From: Sphingomonas xanthus | Lineage (GTDB): Bacteria > Pseudomonadota > Alphaproteobacteria > Sphingomonadales > Sphingomonadaceae | Reading direction: 5' to 3' | DNA: 64,000 nt | NCBI RefSeq assembly: GCF_007998985.1 | Contig: NZ_CP041659.1 | Span: 1,362,001-1,426,000, forward strand | Shown here: in pieces, positions 18,139 to 26,776 of the stretch | Position numbering within the stretch: position 1 is the stretch's first letter | How the letters are laid out: every line of letters begins with the position of its first letter | Program-made: the position numbers and the translations under genes | Notes under the pieces: model-generated | The model's input: only the letters and a program-made list of their open reading frames with translations | Told to the model about the DNA's origin: nothing | Databases searched by the model: none

Positions 18139-18575
18139 TGGGCGTCCAGGCCATCTGGGCTGTCCTCAAGGACGTTCCCGACCCTGAAATCCCGGTCGTA
18201 TCGGTGCTCGACCTGGGGATCGTCCGGTCGGTCGATGAGCAAAAGGTCGTGATCACCCCGACCTATTCGGGGTGCCCGGCAACTCAGGTCATCGAACAGA
18301 GTATTCGCGAGGCGCTCGACGCTGCCGGCTATCGGTCGGTAGCAATCGAAACCTCGCTCAGTCCCGCCTGGACCACCGACTGGATCAGCGCGGAAGGACG
18401 CGAGAAGCTTCGCGCTTACGGCATTGCCCCGCCCGAGCTGGCCAAGGTCGCGACCTGCCCGCAATGCGGATCGACCGATACGGAGGAAGTCAGCCGGTTC
18501 GGCTCAACCCCGTGCAAGGCGCAATGGCGCTGCCGCGAGTGCCTGGAGCCGTTCGACCGCTTCAAATGCCATTGA
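18138..18575 (+). CDS. paaD: PaaD, phenylacetyl-CoA epoxidase assembly/maturation subunit
   Basis: A 145-residue protein: an N-terminal MIP18/SufT-like domain (VPDPEIPVVSVLDLGIV, with TPTYSGCPAT) plus the C-terminal zinc-ribbon-like tail (CPQCGST...CKAQWRCRECLEPFD) that separates PaaD from plain SUF-associated relatives. PaaD is needed to mature the PaaABCE phenylacetyl-CoA epoxidase. None of paaA, B, C or E follows; the next gene is on the opposite strand. Start at 18138 overlaps the thiolase stop (TGATG). Confidence 0.9.
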   Translation: MGVQAIWAVLKDVPDPEIPVVSVLDLGIVRSVDEQKVVITPTYSGCPATQVIEQSIREALDAAGYRSVAIETSLSPAWTTDWISAEGREKLRAYGIAPPELAKVATCPQCGSTDTEEVSRFGSTPCKAQWRCRECLEPFDRFKCH

Positions 18576-18585
18576 TCGGCGGTGC

Positions 18586-19419
18586 TTAGGGGAACTGACT
18601 GGGCGCCCCCAGCAGCTTGCGCGCTCCATCGTGAAAACCGTCGGATTCGGGCTGCTTCAGGCGAAATTCCCGGAGCTGTTGAACGCCCGGTTCGGGGTCG
18701 ACCAGGAAGTTGCCGCTCTCCAGCAAATCGGCGATCCAGCCGAGGAAGGTGCCAAGCGATGGCGCGAGGACCGCCTTCACCTCCTCGTTGCGGCCGAACA
18801 GGATGACCTGGCCGACGCGTCCGCGGGGCCAAGGGTCGAAGTCAATTCCGATATGGTCACTCGACCCGTCGGCGGTCAGCGGGATCCAGCGCGGATTGAC
18901 GTAGGCCGGATCGATCGCGCCTTCCGGCCAGCTGCTGCCGGGGATGAGGTAGCGATTGCCGCCGAGTTCGGCGAGCGTCCGATTCCATTGAGTCCAATGC
19001 TCGGCGACCTGCTTCAGCGGCAGGATCGGTAGTCCGTAGATATGCCCCCAGCGGTCGTTGTTCTCGCCGTCGTGCCAGCGGTAAAGCTGGCGGTAGGCAG
19101 ACGGCAGCTGTACCCCCACAAGCCGTTCGAGCGCGTCAATCTGCGCATCGGTCGCCGGCGGGTTGAAGCGATATTTGTCGGGTCGGAGGTTGGCCGCATA
19201 CCAAGCGTCGAGCCGCGCAAGTACCGGCGCAATGTCCTCGTCGATCATCGGCTTGGACTTCCCTTGCGGGCGCTGCGGTGCAGCGCCACTCGGGAGAGGC
19301 GAACCTCGATCCATGCGTACTTTGGCACACATCGCCGGTCCGAACAGGCCCAGCACCGCGGCCCCAACCGCCGCGCCGCCGATCATTACGCCGCGCCGGC
19401 TGGTCGGCGTATCAGTCAC
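18586..19419 (-). CDS. SMI1/KNR4 (SUKH) family protein with Tat-like leader
   Basis: A 277-residue protein. The N-terminus ([21 protein letters not shown]) looks like a Tat signal with twin arginines, followed by a linker and an SMI1/KNR4 domain from about residue 60 ([31 protein letters not shown], then [12 protein letters not shown]). SUKH domains occur in toxin-immunity proteins and in many proteins of unknown role; no toxin gene is adjacent. The GTG at 19419 overlaps the aroC stop (GTGA), so it is the fourth gene of the aro operon. A second GTG lies at 19425. Function unknown. Confidence 0.75.
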   Translation of the reverse strand: MTDTPTSRRGVMIGGAAVGAAVLGLFGPAMCAKVRMDRGSPLPSGAAPQRPQGKSKPMIDEDIAPVLARLDAWYAANLRPDKYRFNPPATDAQIDALERLVGVQLPSAYRQLYRWHDGENNDRWGHIYGLPILPLKQVAEHWTQWNRTLAELGGNRYLIPGSSWPEGAIDPAYVNPRWIPLTADGSSDHIGIDFDPWPRGRVGQVILFGRNEEVKAVLAPSLGTFLGWIADLLESGNFLVDPEPGVQQLREFRLKQPESDGFHDGARKLLGAPSQFP

Positions 19420-20327
19420 CCGCACTGTCCCCGGTGCAGCAGCTTATGATCGGCCAGCACCAGCGCGATCATCGCTTCGACCACTGGCGCGCCGCGGATT
19501 CCGACGCATGGGTCGTGCCGGCCGCCGATGCCGATGCTGGAGGTCGGCTTGAACGCGGCGCGAAGCACGACGGGCTGGCCAGTCGAAATGCCACCGTCGA
19601 TGCCGCTGGTTAGCTTGGCATCCATGCTCTCTCGCCCCCGCGCCCGGCCCGCCGCGAACCCTTCGCCGATCTCGACTCCCTTGACGGCGTTGATGCCCAT
19701 GCAGGCCGCGGCCAAGTCGGCGTCCAGCTTGGCGTAGATCGGGGCGCCCCAACCCGCCGGAACGCCGGTCGCGACGCATTCGATGATGGCGCCCAGGCTG
19801 TCCTGCCCGGCTCGGGCTTCGTCGAGCAGCGCGTCCCAGCGGCCCTGGTCCGTCTCGCCGCCGATCTCGAGCACGCGGGCAGCAATTTCGACCTCAGGGA
19901 TCACTAGTCGCGCCACGGAACCGCCGGCGACCCGCATCGCCGTTTCCCGCGCCGAAGCCCGGCCACCGCCCCGCGGATCGCGCAGGCCGTATTTCGCATC
20001 ATAGGTCGCGTCGGCGTGGCCGGGCCTTGGCGGCAGATCGGCATAATCGGCTGATCGGGCGTCGACATTGTCAATCATCATCGCGATCGGCGTGCCGGTG
20101 GTCCGACCTTCGTAGACCCCGGACAGAATCCGTACGCGGTCCGGCTCCTGCCGCGGCGAAACATTTCGCGATGTGCCCGGCCGGCGAGCGTCTAGGAAGT
20201 GCTGGACCCATGGTTCGGCCAGCTCGAGCCCCGGCGGGCAGCCGTCGATCACGCAGCCGATCGCGGGGCCATGGCTCTCGCCCCAACTGGTAAAGCGCAG
20301 CAAGCGGCCGAAACTGTTGAAACTCAT
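19416..20327 (-). CDS. aroC: Chorismate synthase, unusually short form
   Basis: A 303-residue chorismate synthase, against about 350-390 for the family. It keeps [18 protein letters not shown] (active His), [33 protein letters not shown] (second active His), [29 protein letters not shown] and [15 protein letters not shown] [11 protein letters not shown]. The segment after the [10 protein letters not shown] motif is shortened, the usual S-N-x-A-G-G-I-L-G-G block is reduced to [12 protein letters not shown], and a loop before GRHDPC is missing. It makes chorismate from EPSP using FMN. Overlaps aroA and the SMI1 gene by 4 bp each. Activity is likely but not certain. Confidence 0.85.
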   Translation of the reverse strand: MSFNSFGRLLRFTSWGESHGPAIGCVIDGCPPGLELAEPWVQHFLDARRPGTSRNVSPRQEPDRVRILSGVYEGRTTGTPIAMMIDNVDARSADYADLPPRPGHADATYDAKYGLRDPRGGGRASARETAMRVAGGSVARLVIPEVEIAARVLEIGGETDQGRWDALLDEARAGQDSLGAIIECVATGVPAGWGAPIYAKLDADLAAACMGINAVKGVEIGEGFAAGRARGRESMDAKLTSGIDGGISTGQPVVLRAAFKPTSSIGIGGRHDPCVGIRGAPVVEAMIALVLADHKLLHRGQCG

Positions 20328-21619
20328 CCGATATTCGCTCCAAGCCGCTGCATCGTGTCGACAAACCCCGGAAAGCTGGTGCCGATCATCTCGGCTTCGT
20401 CAACCTCGACCGGCCCTTGGGCTGCCAGCCCAAGAACTAGGAAGGCCATGGCAATGCGATGATCGCCCCGGGTGAGGATGCTGGCATTGCCGCGGACCGA
20501 TGCCCGACCGAAAATGCGTAGCGAATCTCCGTCGACGGCCGCCACGACGCCGCACGCCGTCAGCCCGGCGATGATCGCGCCCAGCCGATCGCTTTCCTTG
20601 ACTCGCAGTTCGGCTAGTCCCTCGATCAGGCTTTCGCCGTCGGCAAAGGCGCAGGCCACGGCCAGCGCCGGGATTTCGTCGACCATTGCGGGGATTCGGG
20701 CGGCGCCGACCTGGCATGCACGAAGCGCTTGGTGCCGAATGCGCACGTCGGCGAGGATCTCGCCGCCGACGATCCGCTCGTTCGTCAGCTCGATGTCGGC
20801 GCCCATCTCCTCAAGCACTTCGTAAAAGCCGGTGCGCAGCGGATTGACCAGCATACCGCGTACCAGGACATCCGATCCGGGCACGATTGCCGCGGCAAGT
20901 AGGGGGAAAGCCGCCGACGAAGGATCGGCACCGATGGCTAGTTCGCACCCTTGCAGCTTACGCGATCGGCCGAGAGTGATCGTCCGCCCTGCCTTACCCT
21001 CATCGACCATGATGTCGCATCCAAGCTCGCCCAGCATGATCTCGCTATGGTCGCGGCTGGCGACTGGTTCGATGACGCTCACCGGCGCAGATGTCCCCAA
21101 CCCGGCGATAAGGATCGCCGACTTGACCTGAGCCGAGGGTGGTTCGTTACGATGGGCGATCCCTCCAAGCCGTGCGCCTTCGACCGTCAACGGCAGCCGG
21201 TCCGATCCGATGAACCGCGCCCCCATACGTTCCAGCGGCAGGGTCACGCGCCCCATCGGCCGGGACCGAAGCGAGGAATCGCCGGTCACGGTGGCGCGTC
21301 TTCCTTCCATCCCGGCAATCGCCCCGATCAGCAGGCGGGCAGCCGTGCCGCTGTTGCCGCAGTCGACCGGGCCGGGCGGCGAACCCCACGGACCGCCGCG
21401 CAAGGTCCAGGCCCTATCGCCGTCGCGGTCGATGGCGATACCGAAGCTGGCGATCGCCCGTGCGGTCGCCAACACATCCTCGCTTTCCAAAAGGCCGGTG
21501 ATTCGCGTTGCCCCGTCGGCCATCGCGCCCAGGATCAGCGCTCGGTGGGAACAGCTTTTATCGCCCGGGACGGCCGCTTCCCCGCGGACCGCGCCGTCGG
21601 CCTCGGCAGCGAGCTTCAC
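20324..21619 (-). CDS. aroA: 3-phosphoshikimate 1-carboxyvinyltransferase (EPSP synthase, class II-like)
   Basis: A 431-residue EPSP synthase. It shows [76 protein letters not shown] (catalytic Asp) and LRVKESDRL. Three of the four class II motifs (GDKx, SAQxK, RxHxE) are present; the fourth (NxTR) reads NPLR. At the place where glyphosate-tolerant CP4 has Ala in GNAAT, this protein has Gly (GNSGT). Middle gene of the coupled aro operon, overlapping both neighbours by 4 bp. Confidence 0.93.
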   Translation of the reverse strand: MKLAAEADGAVRGEAAVPGDKSCSHRALILGAMADGATRITGLLESEDVLATARAIASFGIAIDRDGDRAWTLRGGPWGSPPGPVDCGNSGTAARLLIGAIAGMEGRRATVTGDSSLRSRPMGRVTLPLERMGARFIGSDRLPLTVEGARLGGIAHRNEPPSAQVKSAILIAGLGTSAPVSVIEPVASRDHSEIMLGELGCDIMVDEGKAGRTITLGRSRKLQGCELAIGADPSSAAFPLLAAAIVPGSDVLVRGMLVNPLRTGFYEVLEEMGADIELTNERIVGGEILADVRIRHQALRACQVGAARIPAMVDEIPALAVACAFADGESLIEGLAELRVKESDRLGAIIAGLTACGVVAAVDGDSLRIFGRASVRGNASILTRGDHRIAMAFLVLGLAAQGPVEVDEAEMIGTSFPGFVDTMQRLGANIG

Positions 21620-22800
21620 CGGATAAGCGCCGCGACATGGGCGGCAAGATCAATCGCCTGCGTGCGATTGAGGCGCGGGTCGCAGGCCGTCAGCCAGTTA
21701 CGGTCGAGCTCGTCGATCGATGCCGGACCGCGCCCGCCGATACATTCGGTGACATCGAGTGCACTCATCTCGAGATGGACCCCGGCCGGATGGACCCCTT
21801 CGCTCGCGCAGATTGAGAAAAAGGCGTCAATCTCCTCCAATATGTCAGGCAGGCGGCGGACCTTGCGCTTGCCGGCCATCGAGGTGTTGCCGTGCATCGG
21901 ATCGACGATCCACACGACCGGCCGGCCCCGCACCGCGCGCAGCAGCGGGGGCAGCAGCTCTTCGATCCGGCGCGCCCCGAACCGCGCGATAAGTACCAGC
22001 TTGCCGGACTGACCAAGCGGATCGAGCCGGTCGACCAGAAGCTTCAGGTCGTCGGCCTTGAGCGACGGGCCGCATTTCACGCCGACGACATTCTCGATTC
22101 CGCGCAGATATTCGACATGCGCCCCGTCGACATGACGGGTGCGATCGCCCAGCCACAGCATATGCCCCGAAGTCGCCCACCAGCGGCCGTTGCAATCCCG
22201 CCGTGTCAGCGGTTCTTCGTAGGGCAGAAGCAGTGCTTCATGGCTTGTGAAAATGGGCTGGCCGGCTCGTACCGCGGCAAGACTCGCGGCAGTACCGACC
22301 GACTGCATGTGCGCCCGGATCATGCGCTGGGGATCGGCCTGGCGCGATCGGGCGTCGAAGCCGATGCCGTTGACGATGTCGCCGCGATAGGCAGGCAGGG
22401 ACAGGCCGTCATGCTCTTCATGCTGCGCACTGCGCGGCTTGGCGAACTGGCCGGCAATGCGAGCAACCTCAATCAGCCCACCATTCACGACCGGAGACAG
22501 CCGTGCTGCCATCGCATCGAACAGGTCGACGATTCCGGCGACCTGCTCGGCGACGGGATCATCGAAACTTTCGGCGCAGTCGCCGCCTTGCAGAAGGAAA
22601 CCGCGTCCTTCCGCGAGGGCCGCAAGGGCGCCGCGCAGGCTTGCCGCATCGTCGATGGCAACGACCGGAGGGGCGCTTCCAAGCCGGGTCTCGACCTGGG
22701 CGACCGCCGCCGGATCCCCATAGGACGGCATCTGCCGGGCGGGTCGGCTGCGCCAGCTACTCGGGAACCAGCCATCGGCGGAAACAAGCGTCGCGTTCAT
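21616..22800 (-). CDS. Class II 3-deoxy-7-phosphoheptulonate (DAHP) synthase, short form
   Basis: A 394-residue class II (plant/PhzC-like) DAHP synthase. It shows FLLQGGDCAESF near residue 68, RIAGQFAKPRS, LPAYRGDIVNG, DPQRMIRAHMQS, TSHEALLLPYEEPLTR, SGHMLWLGDRTR, VGVKCGPS, WIVDPMHGNT and HLEMSALDVTECIGG. It condenses PEP and erythrose 4-phosphate. Standard class II enzymes have about 440-470 residues with an N-terminal extension and an inserted helix pair that bind aromatic amino acids; this one is nearer the short PhzC-like subtype (about 400). First gene of the DAHPS-aroA-aroC-SMI1 operon, divergent from phhB. Confidence 0.92.
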   Translation of the reverse strand: MNATLVSADGWFPSSWRSRPARQMPSYGDPAAVAQVETRLGSAPPVVAIDDAASLRGALAALAEGRGFLLQGGDCAESFDDPVAEQVAGIVDLFDAMAARLSPVVNGGLIEVARIAGQFAKPRSAQHEEHDGLSLPAYRGDIVNGIGFDARSRQADPQRMIRAHMQSVGTAASLAAVRAGQPIFTSHEALLLPYEEPLTRRDCNGRWWATSGHMLWLGDRTRHVDGAHVEYLRGIENVVGVKCGPSLKADDLKLLVDRLDPLGQSGKLVLIARFGARRIEELLPPLLRAVRGRPVVWIVDPMHGNTSMAGKRKVRRLPDILEEIDAFFSICASEGVHPAGVHLEMSALDVTECIGGRGPASIDELDRNWLTACDPRLNRTQAIDLAAHVAALIR

Positions 22801-22846
22801 CGTCCGCGCCTCCTAGCGCATGGCGCGGGCCATGCCAAAGGGCGCA

Positions 22847-23134
22847 ATGGACCGGCTGCGCCGCCGCGCCTATGCCTGGTCCATGGATATTCCAGAAGGA
22901 TGGACCCTCAGCGAGGATGGCAAGGCCTTGACCCGGACGCTTCGGCTTGCCGATTTCTCCGAAGCTTTCGCGCTGCTGTCGCGCGTCGCCCTCCATGCGG
23001 AGAAGGTCGATCATCATCCAGAATTCACCTCGGTCTGGAACCGGATCGATTTCCGTTTGACCAGCCATGACGCCGGTGGAGTGACCCGGCGCGACATCGC
23101 GCTGGCCGAAGCGATAAACCAGCTGGCCAGCTAG
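22847..23134 (+). CDS. phhB: 4a-hydroxytetrahydrobiopterin dehydratase (pterin carbinolamine dehydratase)
   Basis: About 95 residues with the PCD core: LADFSEAFALLSRVALHAEKVDHHPEF, then SVWNRIDFRLTSHDAGGVTRRDIALA. The HHP and the later THDAGG-type His form the active site. It recycles the pterin cofactor of phenylalanine hydroxylase, encoded just downstream. The start is uncertain: in-frame ATGs occur at 22820, 22832, 22847 and 22883. The one at 22847 has AAAGGG upstream; the one at 22820 lies only 20 bp from the divergent DAHPS start. Confidence 0.85.
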   Translation: MDRLRRRAYAWSMDIPEGWTLSEDGKALTRTLRLADFSEAFALLSRVALHAEKVDHHPEFTSVWNRIDFRLTSHDAGGVTRRDIALAEAINQLAS

Positions 23135-23167
23135 CGTTCAGGGGAGTGATCGGATAATGCGCTTCCC

Positions 23168-23257
23168 ATGATAATCGTAACCGCCATTGCCGCTACTTCG
23201 CCTGCCATGCGGCCGGCCGCGGTTCCCTATTATGCCGATGCGGTGGAGACCGGCTGA
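23168..23257 (+). CDS. Possible leader peptide upstream of phhA
   Basis: A 29-codon ORF, MIIVTAIAATSPAMRPAAVP followed by YYADAVETG and TGA. It has two adjacent Tyr codons (23228-23233) and ends 28 bp before a strong intrinsic terminator that sits directly in front of phhA. This is the layout of a transcription attenuator. No strong ribosome-binding site is seen, and a short ORF can arise by chance, so the call is tentative. Confidence 0.35.
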   Translation: MIIVTAIAATSPAMRPAAVPYYADAVETG

Positions 23258-23285
23258 GGCAGCGCGCCCCCAGCACCGGACCATC

Positions 23286-23319
23286 GCCCCGCCAAGCCTC
23301 GCTTCGGCGGGGCTTTTTT
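23286..23319 (+). terminator. Intrinsic terminator directly before phhA
   Basis: Stem GCCCCGCC (23286-23293) with GGCGGGGC (23306-23313), a 12-nt loop, then six T. Only 25 bases separate the T-run from the phhA ATG, so either phhA transcripts must pass through it (attenuation) or it ends the phhB transcript and phhA has a promoter overlapping it. Confidence 0.88.
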
Positions 23320-23344
23320 ATCCTCCGCCATCAAGGACCTTCCG

Positions 23345-24124
23345 ATGTTTCAACCCGATTTCCAAGAATTGGCCGACCCGCAAGGGCCGCGCTGGACGCG
23401 CCATTTGCTTGCCCAACGTTGGGAGCGTTTCACCGCCGGAGAGCATGAGGTGTGGGATCGGCTGTTCGCGCGCCAGCTAAGCCATCTCGGCGGCCGGATC
23501 GTCGGCCCGTTCTTCGACGGCATCGACCGGCTTGGTCTCGACCGGCCCGGCATCCCGGAACTCGCTCGGCTCAACACTGACCTGGAACCGTTGACGGGGT
23601 GGCAGCTGGTTTCAGTCGCGGGGCTTGTGCCTGACGACATTTTCTTCGCCATGCTCGCGGACCGGACGTTTCCGATCGGCAATTTCATCCGCGGGGCCGA
23701 CTGTCTCGATTACCTCGAGCAGCCCGACTGTTTTCATGATATTTTCGGTCATGTGCCAATGCTCGCCGACCCGGCGATGGCGCGGCTGATGGAGGCGCTC
23801 GGCCGGTTGGGGGTCGAGGCGATTGCCGCCGGGCTGGGCGACACGATTGCCCGGATCTACTGGCATAGCGTCGAGTTTGGCCTCGCCCACGAAGGCGGCG
23901 AGGTGAAGATTCTCGGCGCCGGCCTAGCCTCCAGTTTCGGGGAATCACATTTCGCGCTGGAAGCGGGGGTAGCGCGTCCCCGGTTCACGCTGCGCGATGC
24001 CGCGGCGACCAGTTACCGCAGCGACGCTTTCCAACCGCTATACTTCGTGTCGGATTCGCTGGAATCCGTTGCGGACCAGCTGGAAGTGCTCAACCTCGAC
24101 GGACTTCGCCGTCTCGCGGGGTGA
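23345..24124 (+). CDS. phhA: Phenylalanine 4-monooxygenase
   Basis: A 259-residue bacterial phenylalanine hydroxylase (catalytic domain only). The iron ligands are H131 and H136 in PDCFHDIFGHVPML and E177 in YWHSVEFGL. It uses tetrahydrobiopterin and O2 to make tyrosine; PhhB upstream regenerates the cofactor. It may feed Tyr catabolism through HPPD or provide Tyr for protein synthesis. AAGGA at 23334-23338 supports the ATG. Preceded by a terminator and a possible Tyr-Tyr leader peptide. Confidence 0.96.
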   Translation: MFQPDFQELADPQGPRWTRHLLAQRWERFTAGEHEVWDRLFARQLSHLGGRIVGPFFDGIDRLGLDRPGIPELARLNTDLEPLTGWQLVSVAGLVPDDIFFAMLADRTFPIGNFIRGADCLDYLEQPDCFHDIFGHVPMLADPAMARLMEALGRLGVEAIAAGLGDTIARIYWHSVEFGLAHEGGEVKILGAGLASSFGESHFALEAGVARPRFTLRDAAATSYRSDAFQPLYFVSDSLESVADQLEVLNLDGLRRLAG

Positions 24125-24157
24125 CAGCGGGACGCGGTGGCCGCTATGGCGGCGCCG

Positions 24158-24673
24158 ATGACCGACGCGCTTCTCCCTCGTGAATATCGTAGCGGTTCCG
24201 ACCCGCGCACGCTTCGCGACGCGCTGGGCTGCTTTGCGACCGGGGTCACGGTGGTCACCTGCATCGATGCCGACGGCGAGCCTGTCGGGCTGACCGCCAA
24301 CAGCTTCACGTCCGTCAGTCTTGATCCGCCGCTGCTGCTGGTCTGCGTTGCCCGGCATGCGGCTAGTGCGCTGCCCCTCAGCACGGCCTCGCATTTCGCG
24401 GTAAACGTCCTGCAAACCGGGCAGCAACCGGCATCGATCACCTTTTCGACCCGGGTTGAGGACCGGTTCGGCTGCACCGCGTGGGCATTGGGTGAACATG
24501 GCGTCCCCGTGCTGATGGATTCGTTGTCGGTATTCGAATGCGCGCGCCACGCCGTTCATGACGGTGGCGATCATTTTATCCTGGTCGGGGAGGTGCAGAA
24601 GGCGACCTTCGAGCCTGGCCTCGACCCGCTGCTCTATTTTCGCGGAAGCTATCGCCGGCTGCATTTCGACTGA
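24158..24673 (+). CDS. Flavin reductase family protein
   Basis: A 171-residue FMN-binding split-barrel protein. It begins RTLRDALGCFATGVTVVTC, followed by GLTANSFTSVSLDPPLLLVC (flavin-binding region), the HpaC/ActVB-like pattern. Such enzymes supply reduced flavin to two-component monooxygenases, or are diverged. No monooxygenase partner is adjacent. In-frame alternatives are ATG 24146 and GTG 24137. Follows phhA by 33 bp on the same strand, so cotranscription is possible. Confidence 0.85.
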   Translation: MTDALLPREYRSGSDPRTLRDALGCFATGVTVVTCIDADGEPVGLTANSFTSVSLDPPLLLVCVARHAASALPLSTASHFAVNVLQTGQQPASITFSTRVEDRFGCTAWALGEHGVPVLMDSLSVFECARHAVHDGGDHFILVGEVQKATFEPGLDPLLYFRGSYRRLHFD

Positions 24674-24725
24674 GTCGCTTTCCGACTTATCCACAGATGT
24701 CGTGACTCATGCGTCAATTCGAGTC
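24672..24725. promoter_or_regulatory. Cluster of three GANTC sites and a DnaA box
   Basis: GAGTC (24672-24676), GACTC (24704-24708) and GAGTC (24721-24725) surround a perfect DnaA 9-mer TTATCCACA (24687-24695), all in the 63-bp gap before the hybrid kinase. GANTC is the CcrM methylation site of Alphaproteobacteria. TGACTC and GAGTCA (24703-24726) also form an inverted repeat. The sites are seen directly; cell-cycle control is inference. Confidence 0.5.
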
Positions 24726-24736
24726 AGCATCGGCGG

Positions 24737-26776
24737 ATGGCGGACAGGGGGACCACCGAGTCGCCTGATGGCGGCGGTAAAGAGTTGGGAAGTGGCGACA
24801 GCCGGTCGGCCGACCTGAAGGCGGTCGCCGCCGGTCTCGCCGCATTGCCCCAGCCGGTGGGCTTTCCGGGAATTATCGAGATCGCCGATACCTTGCCGGT
24901 GATGATCGCATATCTCGATCGGGACCTTCGCTACCTGTATCTCAACAAGACACTGGCCGAATGGCTGGAGATGCCTCGCAAGGAGGTGCTTAGGAAAACA
25001 TTTCGCGAAATCCTCGGGGATGCGGCGTTTGAACATCGGCGACCCTTCATCGAAAGGGCGTTCGGAGGCGATAAGCAATGGTTCGTCGGCGATCTGGACC
25101 ATCGGACTCGGGGCAAGCTTACGGTCCAGTCCGAATATGTCCCTCACCGCGGACCCGACGGCGACGTGATCGGGCTGATCGTGGTCCTCCAGGATGTGAC
25201 GGAGCAGCGGGCAACGGAACTGGCATTGCGCGAAAGCGAGGCGCGGTTCCGGCGCATTTCGGACAGTTCGCCGGTACCGATGTGGGTGACCCGCGTCGAT
25301 GGTAGCCGCGATTTCGTCAACGAGGCCTTCACCGAGTTCTTCGGGTTCCCGCCGGAAAAGCGCGGCTTTCACGATTGGGTAGAGGCTATCCATCCCGACG
25401 ACCGTGACGCGTTCGTGTCGGCTCAGCTTGCCGCGTCCCGCGATCTCCTGCCGTACGACCTCGTCGCCCGCTTCCGGCGGCATGATGGCCAATGGCGCTG
25501 GCTACGGGCGGTCGCGAAACTGCGCAGCGACCCCGAGGGGCAGGTCATTGGCATGGTGGGCGCCGCGAGCGACATTACCGAAGCCAAGGAAGCCGAGATC
25601 GACCTCCAGAGACAGGTCGAGGATCGGACGGTCGAGCTAGTCCAAGCACAAGACCAGCTGCGCCAGGCCCAGAAGATGGAGGCGCTCGGCCAGCTGACCG
25701 GCGGAATCGCTCACGACTTCAACAATTTGCTGACGGTCGTCGTCGGTGGGCTCGATATCATCACCAAGCAGGAAAGTGACGAGCGCCTATTGCAGTATGC
25801 CACCTATGCGCTCGCCGCAGCCGAGCGCGGCGCCCGTCTGACTGCCCAGCTGCTCGCGTTCAGCAGGGTCCAGCGGCTTGAGGTGCGGCCGACCTTTGTC
25901 GCGACTTTGATCGATGACATGAGGCCCCTGCTTCGCAACGTGCTTGGCCCGGGGATCGAGAAGGAGTTCAAGCTCGATCCTGACCCAATTCCTGTCTTGG
26001 CCGACCCCACGCAGCTAGAGGTGGCGGTCTTGAACCTTGCGATCAACGCCCGCGATGCCATGCCCGAAGGGGGCAAGCTGACCTTTTGCAGCAAGCGGGT
26101 GGAGGTCAGTGACGATCCGGAACTTGAACCGGGCACCTATGTCGAACTGGCCATCGGAGATACGGGTTCAGGAATGCCGCCGGAAGTTGCGGCCCGCGCC
26201 TTTGAGCCGTTTTTTACAACCAAGGAAGTCGGCAAGGGCACGGGACTGGGCCTGTCCATGGTCTATGGAATGGCGCGCCAGTCAGGAGGCACTGCGCGCA
26301 TCCGGAGTGAGCCCGGCGAAGGCACGACCGTCTGCCTCTACTTCCGCCGAGCCCCGCTCGACAGCGAGGTGATCCCGGGCGAGGGAGAGCGGGACGGCGG
26401 GGTAGCCCATCGCCCCGGGCCGGTGCGAATCCTGGTGATCGATGACGATGACGAAGTCCGACGCTTCATTAGTGCGGGGCTTGAGGAATTCGGTCATGAA
26501 GTCACCGAGGCGGCAGATGGCGTGGAAGGGGTTCGGCGTTTCGACGATATCCTCCCGGACCTGGTGATCCTGGATTATATCATGCCCGGAAAGTCCGGCG
26601 CCGAAGTCGCCGCGGACCTGCTGGCGCGAAAACCCGACCAGCCGATCCTGTTCGTATCGGGATATAGTGAGACCGATGAGATCCGGCGCGTCGCGCCCCA
26701 TGCGCAGATCCTGGCCAAACCGTTTCGAGCGACCGCACTGGAAGAGGCAGTGCGCGCCGTGCTCGCTGCCGACTAG
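24737..26776 (+). CDS. Hybrid sensor histidine kinase (PAS-PAS-HisKA-HATPase-REC)
   Basis: A 679-residue soluble hybrid kinase. PAS 1 lies at about 45-160 ([16 protein letters not shown]), PAS 2 with a PAC tail at 165-285, and a coiled linker follows. The H-box [11 protein letters not shown] has its phospho-His near residue 326. N box [11 protein letters not shown]1 IGDTGSGM and G2 [12 protein letters not shown] are intact. A receiver at 555-675 has [10 protein letters not shown] and phospho-Asp in [13 protein letters not shown] near 612. No membrane segment, so a cytosolic signal is likely. No cognate regulator is adjacent; it faces a GGDEF-EAL gene with which it shares the stop palindrome CTAG. 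Confidence 0.93.
   Translation: MADRGTTESPDGGGKELGSGDSRSADLKAVAAGLAALPQPVGFPGIIEIADTLPVMIAYLDRDLRYLYLNKTLAEWLEMPRKEVLRKTFREILGDAAFEHRRPFIERAFGGDKQWFVGDLDHRTRGKLTVQSEYVPHRGPDGDVIGLIVVLQDVTEQRATELALRESEARFRRISDSSPVPMWVTRVDGSRDFVNEAFTEFFGFPPEKRGFHDWVEAIHPDDRDAFVSAQLAASRDLLPYDLVARFRRHDGQWRWLRAVAKLRSDPEGQVIGMVGAASDITEAKEAEIDLQRQVEDRTVELVQAQDQLRQAQKMEALGQLTGGIAHDFNNLLTVVVGGLDIITKQESDERLLQYATYALAAAERGARLTAQLLAFSRVQRLEVRPTFVATLIDDMRPLLRNVLGPGIEKEFKLDPDPIPVLADPTQLEVAVLNLAINARDAMPEGGKLTFCSKRVEVSDDPELEPGTYVELAIGDTGSGMPPEVAARAFEPFFTTKEVGKGTGLGLSMVYGMARQSGGTARIRSEPGEGTTVCLYFRRAPLDSEVIPGEGERDGGVAHRPGPVRILVIDDDDEVRRFISAGLEEFGHEVTEAADGVEGVRRFDDILPDLVILDYIMPGKSGAEVAADLLARKPDQPILFVSGYSETDEIRRVAPHAQILAKPFRATALEEAVRAVLAAD

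Noticed and set aside
24687-24695. DnaA box as part of a replication origin
   Set aside because: Only one perfect box is seen, with no AT-rich unwinding region and no origin-type genes (dnaA, hemE, parAB) nearby.
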